64,000 bases of DNA, taken from Bin5 sp965221345. GTDB lineage: Bacteria; Chloroflexota; Anaerolineae; Caldilineales; Caldilineaceae. Both the position numbers and the translations under genes were made by a program. The notes beneath the pieces were generated by a model. That model was not told where the DNA came from. It did not search any database and saw nothing but the letters and a program-made list of their open reading frames with translations. The stretch lies in the NCBI GenBank assembly GCA_965221345.1, contig CBDCSD010000001.1:310001-374000 (forward strand), written 5' to 3'. Shown piece by piece: positions 25,448 through 33,453 of this stretch. Each line of letters begins with the position of its first letter. The first letter of the stretch is position 1.

Positions 25448-26386
25448 TCACTGTCCCTCTCCAACAAAAGCCCCCCACATCCCCGCAACATCCACCTCCT
25501 CCGCATCCCCGTCATGCACCACAAACCGCACCCCAAAATCCAAAACATCCCCCTGCTTCAACGCATATCCTTTACTCCCCATCGGATTCACCGTCAGCGT
25601 CCCCCAATCCGCCACGAACCAGGGAAACCCCTGCGCGCTCGGATACGGAAACAGCGCCGCGCCCGCCCGCCTGCCGGCCGCAACCGTGCCCGAACAGTCC
25701 ACCCAGTCGGACACCTCGCCGCTGATCGCGCTGCCGCCTACGCGGCCCTCGGCATCGACCATCGTCGCCCCGCTCGTCACGCGCAGCGGCTCCGTCATGC
25801 GCAGGCCAAAATAGGCATGCCGCGTCGGCCCGATATGCAGATCCCACTCCGCCGCGCGCAGCTGCGACCGGACATCGAACAGGTTGGCCACCTCGCCGGG
25901 CCGGATGTCGATTGTCCTCGTCTCCACCGCCAGCGTGCGCCGCGCCGGCGCGCCCCATTCGATCGGACCCTGCCAGTGCAGCGTCTGCACGAGCCGCAGA
26001 TGGTCGTCCGCGATCTCCTCCGCTTCCACCTCTACCCCCAGGATGCGCCCCGGCGCCCGCCCCTGGAATATATCGTTCACGTAGAAATTATAGTTCGCCT
26101 CCTCAAGCGCGCCGCTGGAATACGGTAGATAGCAGTTGAAATGGTCCGCGCCAATCCACAGCGAATTGTGGTGCGGATGGTCCAGCGGCGACTCGCTGGT
26201 CACGGCAAAGCCGGCCGGCGTATAGACGGGGAACAGGTAGGCCCGAAAAGCGCCCTGGCTCAGCGCCGTCAGGTCCTTGTCCCGCCAGCGCACATTGAGC
26301 CGGTGCGACTGCGCCCACGCCCCCTTCGGCAGTGCCACCTGGTCGCCTTCAAGCGAAAAATTATCCAACCGGCTCTGATCGTCCAT
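25448..26386 (-). CDS. DUF6807 (PmoA-like) family protein
   Basis: A 312-residue protein of the DUF6807 family, also annotated PmoA-like although unrelated in function to methane monooxygenase. Typical features are ESPLDHPHHNSLWIG near residues 62-76 and a C-terminal GFPWFVADWGTLTVNPMG. Members usually sit beside Gfo/Idh/MocA dehydrogenases and sugar transporters, as here, and are thought to act in carbohydrate metabolism; the reaction is not established. GGAGGGAG before the ATG at 26386 decides the start; the ORF could extend to 26521. No signal peptide. Confidence 0.82.
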   Translation of the reverse strand: MDDQSRLDNFSLEGDQVALPKGAWAQSHRLNVRWRDKDLTALSQGAFRAYLFPVYTPAGFAVTSESPLDHPHHNSLWIGADHFNCYLPYSSGALEEANYNFYVNDIFQGRAPGRILGVEVEAEEIADDHLRLVQTLHWQGPIEWGAPARRTLAVETRTIDIRPGEVANLFDVRSQLRAAEWDLHIGPTRHAYFGLRMTEPLRVTSGATMVDAEGRVGGSAISGEVSDWVDCSGTVAAGRRAGAALFPYPSAQGFPWFVADWGTLTVNPMGSKGYALKQGDVLDFGVRFVVHDGDAEEVDVAGMWGAFVGEGQ

Positions 26387-26402
26387 GGTTCTCCCTCCAG
26401 CC

Positions 26403-26442
26403 TTCGACATTCTTCGTGTGACTTCGTGCCCTTCGTGGATGA
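26403..26442. repeat. single family A unit
   Basis: CTTCGTGTGACTTCGTGCCC followed by TTCGTGGATGATC, lying directly upstream of the DUF6807 gene. Confidence 0.6.
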
Positions 26443-26671
26443 TCAACTGTAACCGTTTGCCGCCGCCCCAACAAACTGTTGAAACCGGATCCCCAATTTC
26501 GAAAAACGATCCGCGCCCCATCTGACTTGCCGTCTACCCACCCGCTGATACAATGGAGAAACGGGGCTCATCTCCCCACCGAAACGGCAGTGGTCAGTGG
26601 TCAGTTGCCAGAGACGACGGCGCTCGTTCCACTCTGGGCCTCGAAATGACTTAGGCGTTGATGTTGCTAAG

Positions 26672-26691
26672 AGACTAGAAACTGAAAACTT
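26672..26691 (+). repeat. short family C element
   Basis: GACTAGAAACTGAAAACT precedes the ribosome binding site of the DUF1801 gene. Confidence 0.55.
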
Positions 26692-26710
26692 TCCCGGAGG
26701 GAATTCTAAG

Positions 26711-27154
26711 ATGCAGAGCGACGCCAAGACCGTAGAAGAATATCTGTCCGAACTGGATCCCACCAGACGCGAGGCCATCGCTGCCGTCCGCAACGTCATC
26801 CTCGACAACCTGCCGGACGGCTACGACGAAGTCATGCAATACGGCATGATCTCCTACGTCGTCCCTACCAGCGTAATCCCCGACACCTACAACGGCCAGC
26901 CGCTCATGTACATTGCCCTCGCTTCCCAAAAGCAATACATGTCCCTCTACCTGACCACCGTCTACGCCGACCCATCGCTGTCGGACTGGTTCAAACAGCG
27001 CTATCTTGCCACCGGCAAAAAGCTCAACATGGGCAAATCCTGCGTCCGTTTCCGCAAGCTCGAAAACCTCCCGCTCGACCTGGTCGGCGAAGTCGCCGCC
27101 CTGACGCCCCTCGCTAAATTTGTCGAAGAGGCCAGGGCCTCCAAATCAAGCTAG
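26711..27154 (+). CDS. DUF1801 domain protein
   Basis: A 147-residue soluble protein with the DUF1801 (YdhG-like) layout: an N-terminal helix TVEEYLSELDPTRREAI, then LPDGYDEVMQYGMISYVVP, PLMYIALASQKQYMSLYL, and KLNMGKSCVRFRKLENLPLDL. Family members are small alpha/beta proteins of unknown biochemical role. GGAGG ten bases before the ATG at 26711 supports this start over the longer ORF from 26597. It stands alone between the DUF6807 gene and a promoter-hairpin pair. Confidence 0.85.
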   Translation: MQSDAKTVEEYLSELDPTRREAIAAVRNVILDNLPDGYDEVMQYGMISYVVPTSVIPDTYNGQPLMYIALASQKQYMSLYLTTVYADPSLSDWFKQRYLATGKKLNMGKSCVRFRKLENLPLDLVGEVAALTPLAKFVEEARASKSS

Positions 27155-27186
27155 AGCGGCAGACAGAAGACTCCACCCGAAAACTC

Positions 27187-27214
27187 TTGACAGCACCGAT
27201 TCCAGTGGTATGAT
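27187..27214 (+). promoter_or_regulatory. sigma-70-type promoter
   Basis: A perfect TTGACA at 27187-27192, 16-bp spacer, TATGAT at 27209-27214. The expected transcript would start near 27221, over 180 bases before the next coding start. Confidence 0.65.
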
Positions 27215-27220
27215 TTGAGT

Positions 27221-27289
27221 GCGTCCAGGAAGAGTCGCCAAGCGTCTCCTATCGGGGCCTAACCCCCGAACCTAGTCGCTTTTTCTTTT
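27221..27289 (+). ncRNA. candidate short RNA or leader transcript
   Basis: From the predicted start of the 27187 promoter to a two-tier hairpin (AAGCG with CGCTT outside; CGGGG with CCCCG inside, 6-nt loop) followed by TTTTTCTTTT. A transcript of about 65-70 nt without an obvious reading frame would result. It matches no RNA family known to me; it could be a leader attenuator for 27410. Confidence 0.35.
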
Positions 27290-27409
27290 GTTAAGGATGC
27301 CAATGGATCTCTGCTACATAGATAAACCAGGAACACCTGACGTTCCAAGTAGTTATTCATCCGTGACCCTTCACTTTCCTCATGAACCCGAAAAGTACCT
27401 AATTCAGCA

Positions 27410-27691
27410 ATGATACTCAAGAAGCTCAATGTGCTTGATTTCCTGGAAAGCGATGAAGCGTCAGTTGAGTACCTAAATGCTGCGCTGGCCGAAAACGACC
27501 CGAGCTACTTCGCCAAAGCGCTCGGGAACGTGGCGCACGCCCAAGGGATCTCCACGGGTTCCGAAGTGAATGCAGCAGGATGGCAATCTCCCCACCGGAC
27601 ACTCTCAGACGAGGGGAATCCCCGGATTGACATACTGTTCAAGGTTCTGGAGACTCTGGACGCCCGACTTGTCATCGCAGCGGATAGTTGA
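27410..27691 (+). CDS. HigA-like antidote paralogue, probably decayed
   Basis: A 93-residue paralogue of the pseudogene at 23891: VLDFLESDEASVEYLNAALA, AENDPSYFAKALGNVAHAQG and DEGNPRIDILFKVLETLDARL. The helix-turn-helix middle (STGSEVNAAGWQSPHRTL) departs strongly from the family pattern IA...G..RQSLYRAL, so DNA binding is doubtful. No ribosome binding site is visible before the ATG. It has no toxin partner. Reading frame is intact, so it might still be expressed, but loss of the recognition helix and start signal suggests a relic. Confidence 0.6.
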   Translation: MILKKLNVLDFLESDEASVEYLNAALAENDPSYFAKALGNVAHAQGISTGSEVNAAGWQSPHRTLSDEGNPRIDILFKVLETLDARLVIAADS

Positions 27692-27865
27692 TGGCCTCTC
27701 TCGATGCTCTCCGTTGCATGTAAGAAAGCCCCAGCCCCTTCGTGCGACTTGTCTTTAAGACGCGGATACCGCACAATTACTCCTATCCAACACACACATC
27801 TCTCCAGGTAGTTCACACAGCCAACACAACCGCGCCCCACCCAAATGCAGAAGGAGAAATTCAGC

Positions 27866-28894
27866 ATGACCAGTTCACACGATCAGCCCTTTGGCTGGGC
27901 CCTCATCGGTTGCGGCGGCATCGGCAACTACCATTCCCAGTGGGCCGTCGCCACCCCCGATATCGACGTGCACGCCTTCTGCGACATCAACGAAGATGCA
28001 GCCAGCCGCTACTACGAACAGTTCGAAGGCGGCTACTACACCACCGACGCGGACCGCATCTTCGCCGATGACGATATCGAGATCGTCACCATCGCCACCA
28101 CCCACGGCACCCACGCCGAGCTCGCCCTCGCCGCGTTCGAGGCCGGCAAGCACGTCTACCTCGAAAAGCCGATGGCAATGACCACCGCCGACTGCCTGCG
28201 CATCTACGAAGCCATGCAGGCGGCAGGCAAGAAGCTGATGATCAACTTCTCCATCCGCTTCTCGGGGGCCACGCGCGCCATCAAGAGCCGCATCCAACCG
28301 GCCAAAGTCAGCCACGCCCAGGTCATGCTCGGCCGTGAAGACCTCACCCGCTGGCAGTGGCTGCCCGGCATCGGCGGCGGCCCCCTCTTCGACGTCGGCG
28401 TCCACCTGGCCGACCTGCTCTGCTGGATGCACGACTCGCCGCCGGTCGAGATCTCCGCCACCGGCGGCCAGGTTACCCACCCCGGCCAGCTCGCCTCGCC
28501 CGAAATCATCGATACCGTCGCCGCCACCATCCGCTTCGCCAACGGTTCGGTAGCCACCTATCTGATGAGCGACGCCGGATTCAGCGAAAAGCTCACTAAA
28601 TGGTTCTTCACCTTTAACGACGGCCAGCAAAGCGCCGTCCTCGACAATCATTTCCGCCGCGCCACCATCACCACGCCCGATCCCGTCAGCGGTGAACTGA
28701 CCACCGAGTCGTTCTCGCCGCCTTACATTGATCGGATGCCGCTGCTGGTGGAGGCCATCCGCAACGATACCGAGCCGTATGTGCCCGCCTATCCCGGCAT
28801 CGTCGCCACACTGGTCCTCGAAAAGATCATCGAGTCGATTCACAGCGGACAGCCGCAGGCGGTCGAACTGCCGTCCCAAATAGCGCTCAAATAG
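27866..28894 (+). CDS. Gfo/Idh/MocA family oxidoreductase
   Basis: A 342-residue NAD(P)-dependent sugar-type dehydrogenase. The Rossmann motif WALIGCGGIGNYH begins near residue 11; the family lysine motif is EKPMAMT near 101-107; and the catalytic-region histidine lies in GGGPLFDVGVHLADLL near 167-182. It probably oxidises a sugar, inositol or similar polyol. AAGGAG nine bases before 27866 sets the start (an upstream ATG at 27845 is less likely). The neighbouring second oxidoreductase, DUF6807, and ABC permeases suggest one sugar-catabolic locus. A 28-nt repeat begins over its stop codon. Confidence 0.9.
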   Translation: MTSSHDQPFGWALIGCGGIGNYHSQWAVATPDIDVHAFCDINEDAASRYYEQFEGGYYTTDADRIFADDDIEIVTIATTHGTHAELALAAFEAGKHVYLEKPMAMTTADCLRIYEAMQAAGKKLMINFSIRFSGATRAIKSRIQPAKVSHAQVMLGREDLTRWQWLPGIGGGPLFDVGVHLADLLCWMHDSPPVEISATGGQVTHPGQLASPEIIDTVAATIRFANGSVATYLMSDAGFSEKLTKWFFTFNDGQQSAVLDNHFRRATITTPDPVSGELTTESFSPPYIDRMPLLVEAIRNDTEPYVPAYPGIVATLVLEKIIESIHSGQPQAVELPSQIALK

Positions 28895-28951
28895 CGGAGC
28901 GGTAGCGCATTCAATACTGGCGTTCAAATAGCGAAGCGGTAGCGCATTCAA
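28887..28951 (+). repeat. 28-nt direct repeat across a stop codon
   Basis: Two copies, 28887-28914 and 28924-28951, 27 of 28 bases identical (TCAAATAGCG, then AAGCGGTAGCGCATTCAA). The first copy includes the TAG stop of the upstream oxidoreductase. Confidence 0.92.
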
Positions 28952-28968
28952 CAACGCAGGAGCCAAAC

Positions 28969-29967
28969 ATGACAGCAGTTCGTGTAGCCCAATACGGAAC
29001 CAAGCATGCCCACGCCGCCGGCAAGCTGCGCGCCATCCTCGACAATCCCGATGTCGAGCTGGCCGGCGTCCTCGAGCCCGATGAAGAGCGGCGTCGGGCC
29101 ATGGCCGCCGCCGACGGCCCCTACCAGAACGTCAACTGGTTCGGCAGCGAGAGCGAAATGCTGGACGACGACAGCATCGCCGCTGTCGCCTCCGAAGGCC
29201 CCACCCACCACGGCCTCGATCAGACGGAACGCTGCGTGCAGGCCGGCAAGCATGTCTGGTACGACAAACCGGCCGGCGACGACTGGTCGCAGTGGCAGCG
29301 CACAATCGCTTCGGCCGAAAAGCAGGGGCTGACGGTCCAGATGGGATATATGTTTCGCTATCACGCCGGCTTCCAGCAGATCGACGAGTGGGTAAAGTCC
29401 GGCTTTCTGGGGGATATCTTCGCCCTGCGCACGCGTATCGGCACCGCGATGGACGAACAGGCGCGTCGCGAGGTCAGCCGCCATCTCGGCGGCGTCTTCT
29501 ACGAGCTGGGCTGCCACATGCTCGATCAGGTTGTCTGGCTGCTTGGCCGGCCGAGCAAGGTGACCGCATTCCTGCGCAACGAGACCGGCGTAGTCGCCGA
29601 ATGTCCCGACAACACCCTCGGCGTCTTCGAATATGAAAAGGCCATGGCGCTCGTCGATACCTCGGCCATGGAAACGCGCCCCGCCGCCCGCCGCTTCGAG
29701 GTCTACGGCAGCCGCGGCAGCGCCATCATGGAACCGCTCGAGCCGGCCACGGAGATCCGCCTCTGCCTGACCGAGGCCCAGGGCGGCTACGATGCCGGCG
29801 ATACGATGGTCGCCATTCAGGTCCAGACGCGCCAGGGGCTGTACGACCTGGAAATCATCGATTTTTTGAAAACTATTCAGGGAAAGCAGCCGCCCGCCCG
29901 CCCGCTCGCACACGAGTTGCTCGTGCAGGAAACACTGTTGCGCGCGACCGGAGAAATCGAGGAATAA
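28969..29967 (+). CDS. Gfo/Idh/MocA family oxidoreductase, second
   Basis: A 332-residue oxidoreductase of the same superfamily but only distantly similar to its neighbour. The N-terminus VRVAQYGTKHAHAAGK lacks the classical GxGxxG; YDKPAGDDWSQW takes the place of the EKP motif; GGVFYELGCHMLDQVVWLLG (about 165-184) carries the catalytic-region His. This altered Rossmann start occurs in a Gfo/Idh/MocA subgroup, and cofactor binding is uncertain. AGGAG six bases before the ATG supports the start. It is co-directional and 75 bases after the first oxidoreductase. Confidence 0.85.
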   Translation: MTAVRVAQYGTKHAHAAGKLRAILDNPDVELAGVLEPDEERRRAMAAADGPYQNVNWFGSESEMLDDDSIAAVASEGPTHHGLDQTERCVQAGKHVWYDKPAGDDWSQWQRTIASAEKQGLTVQMGYMFRYHAGFQQIDEWVKSGFLGDIFALRTRIGTAMDEQARREVSRHLGGVFYELGCHMLDQVVWLLGRPSKVTAFLRNETGVVAECPDNTLGVFEYEKAMALVDTSAMETRPAARRFEVYGSRGSAIMEPLEPATEIRLCLTEAQGGYDAGDTMVAIQVQTRQGLYDLEIIDFLKTIQGKQPPARPLAHELLVQETLLRATGEIEE

Positions 29968-30003
29968 AAAAACAGGGGTGAGGAACTCTCTCTTCACTCC
30001 TGT
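29968..30003 (+). terminator. bidirectional terminator
   Basis: A 12-bp stem with one G-U pair (AAACAGGGGTGA with TCACTCCTGTTT), loop of 12, an A-run before and a T-rich tract after. It lies between the convergent oxidoreductase and PhyH genes. Confidence 0.85.
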
Positions 30004-30035
30004 TTATTCTCTTCTCCTAACGCACTCTTCGGAAC

Positions 30036-30929
30036 TCAGCCGCCCTTCGGCCACATCTGCGGCCAGTACGGCCCTGCGAACGGCTCGCCCTCCTGCGCAT
30101 GCGGGCCCAGGAAGACCAGGTTGGGATGCCGCTGCCGCCCGGGCAGATAACTGGTGTCCCCCGGCATCATATGTGAGATCAGGCACATGCGCGGCTCCCA
30201 AGTCAGGTTGGGGCCGGAGCCGTGCAGCGTCAGCGCGTGGTGGAAGCTCACCTGGCCCGCCCGCATGATGCACGGCTCGTCCAGCCATGCCCCGCTGATC
30301 TCCTGGTTGGCAAAGCGGTCCTGCAGACCGTCCAGGTCCTTGTGGCCGAACGTGGCGCTGTCTTCCAGCAGCCCCCATTTGTGCGAGCCAACGATCGTGC
30401 GCATGCCGCCGTTCTGCAGGTCCGTGTCCTGCAACGCGATCCAGGCGGTACACATATTCGACGTGCTCGACGATTTCCAGTGGCCGTAGTCCTGGTGCCA
30501 GCCGATGTTGCCGGCCGTCTCGTCCTTGCCGTCCGGGCCGTTACCCGGCTTGAAGACCGCCTGGTCATGCCACAGACGCACCGTCTCCACGCCCATAAAG
30601 CGGGCGCCGATCGCGCCCAATAGCGGGCTGGTGGTGACCTTGCGGATCACATTGCTGAGCCAGAACGCGTTGCACTGCTGGCGCACGACCGGCGAGCCTG
30701 GCTCCACCGCCCGCGCCCCGTACTGCGACTGGATCTCCGAATCGTGCTCGCCCTGCCACATGCGCTCCTGCGCCGCACGCATCTCCGCGATCTGTTCATC
30801 GCTGTACAGCTTGGGGCTGACCCAATAACCGCGCTCCCGGTATTCTTCAAGCACCTCCGCGGTGATCAGTTCATCAATGTTGACGCCGTCCACTACTGTC
30901 GGCGTCCGTGTCGCTGTCATCTCCTTCAT
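30036..30929 (-). CDS. phytanoyl-CoA dioxygenase family protein
   Basis: A 297-residue Fe(II)/2-oxoglutarate-dependent oxygenase of the PhyH family. The iron triad is suggested by GWHQDYGHW (His-x-Asp, near residue 145) and the distal histidine in SFHHALTLHGSGPN, with the downstream Arg expected to bind 2-oxoglutarate. Related enzymes hydroxylate small molecules such as ectoine or lipids; the substrate here is unknown. The start is set at 30929; the ORF extends to 31058 without family similarity, and 30920 is possible. It differs clearly from the two PhyH paralogues that follow. Confidence 0.88.
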   Translation of the reverse strand: MKEMTATRTPTVVDGVNIDELITAEVLEEYRERGYWVSPKLYSDEQIAEMRAAQERMWQGEHDSEIQSQYGARAVEPGSPVVRQQCNAFWLSNVIRKVTTSPLLGAIGARFMGVETVRLWHDQAVFKPGNGPDGKDETAGNIGWHQDYGHWKSSSTSNMCTAWIALQDTDLQNGGMRTIVGSHKWGLLEDSATFGHKDLDGLQDRFANQEISGAWLDEPCIMRAGQVSFHHALTLHGSGPNLTWEPRMCLISHMMPGDTSYLPGRQRHPNLVFLGPHAQEGEPFAGPYWPQMWPKGG

Positions 30930-31249
30930 TTCTCTTGTCTCTCTATGTCTTCTGGCGGCGGCGGGACCTATCCCTTCACTGCGCCCAGCGTCAACACTTT
31001 GATCCAATTCCTCTGCCCCATCAGGCCAAGCCGTGGCAAGGCCGCCTGCCGTTACCAAAAAACCGACTACTAATACTACAACCGCAATTCACGAATCTGC
31101 AGTTTTTCCGGCGAAAATGAGGGTGAGAAAGCGCATTTTGAACAGCCACGGAACTGAATGAAAGGCCCAAATGTGGCCACTTCCGGGCTTCTTTTTGCTC
31201 ATTCGGTCTTCGGCCAACAAGAGTGCGGTTGTAGTACTAAAAACTAACC
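30930..31249. other. intergenic segment with family C elements
   Basis: About 320 bases between PhyH genes. Family C copies lie at 31021-31080 and 31231-31249, the second abutting the stop of the next gene. A partial palindrome around GTGGCCAC near 31175 is present. No gene is seen. Confidence 0.65.
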
Positions 31250-32020
31250 TCAAACCCGCATCCGCAGCATCGGCTGCTCGAACGACACCTCCAGATACTC
31301 CATATCGCGCAGCGACCTCGTACCCGGATTCATAAAGTGGATCGCAAAAGCCCGACGCTGCCGGTCTGTCACGTTCGGCGCGGTGTAGTGCAGCGTCTGG
31401 CAGTGGTGCAGCGTCACCCCGCCGGCCGGCAGCGGCACAACGACCGCCTTCGAACTGTCGACCTTGTCCCCCAAGTCGAGCAGGGCGCTGTTGTCGGCCG
31501 GCCGCTCGTGTTCCTCAGAGCGGAAGTGCGTGCCCGGCAGAAACTGCATCGCGCCGTTGTGGATGTCCACATCGTCCAGCGTCAGCCAGCAGCTCACCAG
31601 GTTGGGCGGCGAGCAGCGCCAGTAAGCGTTGTCCTGGTGCCAGAGGGCGGGGCCGCCATGCCGTGCCGGTTTGTACAGCGCCTGGTCGTGGAAAAGTTGG
31701 ATGTTCGGCCCAATCAGATCTTCGACCATATCCAGAATACGGTCGTCGTACAGCAGGCGCCGAAAGTGAATATTGTATTCGCACATCTGCATAATCTGGA
31801 GCATCTTCGTATCGCCGATTGCATGGCTGCGGTACCTGGGATGAAGCCCGTTGCGCGCCCGCTCAAATTCGCTGTCATACTCCCGCCGCAACAACTCGAC
31901 TTCCTCATCCTCCAGGATCTTGCCAATGCCCAGATATCCGTCGATCCAGAAGTCGTTGACCTGCTCTTCGGTCAGCGCCTTGCGCACTACCGCTGTCTTG
32001 TCCCCATTTGCGGTCTGCAT
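31250..32020 (-). CDS. phytanoyl-CoA dioxygenase family protein, duplicate 1
   Basis: A 256-residue PhyH-family oxygenase. WHQDNAYWRC (near residue 127) gives the His-x-Asp iron ligands, TLHHCQTLHYTAPN (near 200-213) the distal His, and RQRRAFAIHFMNPG the 2-oxoglutarate-binding Arg. It is nearly identical to the gene at 32502-33305 except near residues 60-72, where this copy is shorter. No signal peptide. The substrate is probably a small molecule imported by the nearby ABC system, but this is inference. Confidence 0.9.
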   Translation of the reverse strand: MQTANGDKTAVVRKALTEEQVNDFWIDGYLGIGKILEDEEVELLRREYDSEFERARNGLHPRYRSHAIGDTKMLQIMQMCEYNIHFRRLLYDDRILDMVEDLIGPNIQLFHDQALYKPARHGGPALWHQDNAYWRCSPPNLVSCWLTLDDVDIHNGAMQFLPGTHFRSEEHERPADNSALLDLGDKVDSSKAVVVPLPAGGVTLHHCQTLHYTAPNVTDRQRRAFAIHFMNPGTRSLRDMEYLEVSFEQPMLRMRV

Positions 32021-32107
32021 TGTCTGTTCTCCAGGAATCTCTCGTGCTTCGTTTGGCCCTTTTTCGTGTATGGACGCCTGCGGGTGCAGACGCCCTCCGG
32101 CGGCTCC

Positions 32108-32251
32108 GGCCCGCTAAGGCGGGCCTGCGCACCCTTCGCCGCTAAGGCGGCTCAGGGCTGTCGTCGGCAAACCCCCGCCGCCGCCAGGGGCTACGCCCTT
32201 TTTGGGCGGTCGGGCCTTCGGCCCTCCCTTGTGCGGGGGGACACCCCCCGC
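32108..32251. repeat. cluster of four GC-rich palindromes
   Basis: Stem-loops: GGCCCGC around TAAG (32108-32125), GCCGC around TAAG (32138-32151), GGGCC around TTC (32212-32224) and GCGGGGGG around ACA (32233-32251). The first two share the loop and inner stem, as REP-type elements do. Confidence 0.8.
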
Positions 32252-32418
32252 AACGCCCCCCTCCAAAAACACGCCTCTCTGACGATACGCCTTCATCGCA
32301 GCAGTGAGGCTGTCCACCAAGCACGTACTAAAAAAAGCCCGGATGGTGTCAGCGATAATGGTTTGCGTCCCCACACGGGATGTGGCTCTTGGCTATCTGA
32401 AAACTCAGCCTCTACCCC

Positions 32419-32501
32419 GTCAGGCCATGCCCCGGCGAGACCACTTGCTGTTACCAAAAACTAACAACTGACCACTAAAAACTGTCCACCAAAAACTGAC
32501 C
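32419..32501 (+). repeat. family C element, long form
   Basis: GTCAGGCCATGCC, CTTGCTGTTACCAAAAAC, then ACCACTAAAAACTG and CACCAAAAACTGACC, ending at the stop codon of the second PhyH duplicate. Confidence 0.8.
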
Positions 32502-33305
32502 TCAAACTCGCATCCGCAGCATCGGCCGCTCGAACGACACCTCCAGATACTCCATCTCACGCAGCGACTTGGTGCCGGGATTCATGAAGTGAATGGCAAA
32601 TGCCCGGCGCTGGCGGTCGGTGACGTTGGGCGCGGTGTAGTGCAAGGTCTGGCAGTGGTGCAGCGTCACACCGCCGGCCGGCAGGGCGATGACCGCAGCC
32701 TTGGACTGCTCGATCTTGTCGCCCATATCGAGCAGGACGCTGGCGTCGGTGGCCCGGTCGTGCTCCTCAGAGCGGAAGTGGGAACCGGGGATAAACTGCA
32801 TCGCGCCGTTGTTGATGTCCACATCGTCCAGCGTCAGCCAGCAGCTCACCAGGTTGGGCGGGGAGCAGCGCCAATAGGCGTTGTCCTGGTGCCAGTGCAC
32901 CGGGCCGCCATGGTGGGCCGGTTTGAAGAGCGCCTGGTCGTGGAAGAGTTGGATATTCGGTCCAATCAGGTCTTCGACCATATCAAGAATGCGGTCTTCG
33001 TAGAGCAGGCGGCGAAAGTGGATGTTGTATTCGCACATCTGCATGATCTGGAGCATCTGGGTATCGGCCTGGTTCTTGGCCTCCACGTCGTCCGTATCCC
33101 CGATCGACAAGTTGCGGTACCTGGGATTGCTGCCGCTGCGCGCCAGTTCAAATTCACGATCATACTCCCGCCGCAACAACTCGACTTCGTCATCCTCCAG
33201 GATCTTGCCAATGGTCAGATAGCCCTCGATCCAGAAGCGGTTGATCTGTTCTTCCGTCAGCGCCTTGCGTTGGGCCGGCGCTTTGCTTCCGTTTGCACTC
33301 TGCAT
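32502..33305 (-). CDS. phytanoyl-CoA dioxygenase family protein, duplicate 2
   Basis: A 267-residue paralogue of 31250-32020. The iron ligands WHQDNAYWRC and the distal LHHCQTLHYT are identical. It has 11 extra residues (DDVEAKNQADT region near residues 71-81) relative to its twin, and a few conservative changes elsewhere. The two genes share orientation and flanking C elements, so a tandem duplication is likely. The first gene of the PhyH pair lies 149 bases downstream of the ABC permease stop on the other side of a repeat. Confidence 0.9.
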   Translation of the reverse strand: MQSANGSKAPAQRKALTEEQINRFWIEGYLTIGKILEDDEVELLRREYDREFELARSGSNPRYRNLSIGDTDDVEAKNQADTQMLQIMQMCEYNIHFRRLLYEDRILDMVEDLIGPNIQLFHDQALFKPAHHGGPVHWHQDNAYWRCSPPNLVSCWLTLDDVDINNGAMQFIPGSHFRSEEHDRATDASVLLDMGDKIEQSKAAVIALPAGGVTLHHCQTLHYTAPNVTDRQRRAFAIHFMNPGTKSLREMEYLEVSFERPMLRMRV

Positions 33306-33380
33306 TGTCTGTACTCCATAAATCTATCGTGGTCGGTTGTCTGTTTTTAGCAGCCCCGGACTGCTGGTTTTGTGGTTTTC

Positions 33381-33449
33381 GGTTACTGCCCAAGACTCGG
33401 CCGCTTGCTGTTACTAAGAACTAAAAACTGCCTACCAAAAACTAACCTC
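33381..33449 (+). repeat. family C element, long form
   Basis: GGTTACTGCCCAAGACTCGG, CTTGCTGTTACTAAG, ACTAAAAACTGCC and ACCAAAAACTAACC, ending close to the stop of the permease gene. Confidence 0.85.
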
Positions 33450-33453
33450 GTCT

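Larger units (their letters stand above)
32021..32501. other. intergenic segment with palindrome cluster
   Basis: About 480 bases between the duplicated PhyH genes. Contains four GC-rich hairpins (32108-32251) and a family C element (32419-32501). No gene is seen. Confidence 0.7.

Noticed and set aside
27875..28966. 363-residue minus ORF opposite the first Gfo/Idh/MocA gene
   Set aside because: Gly/Asp-rich antisense translation of a well-supported dehydrogenase.
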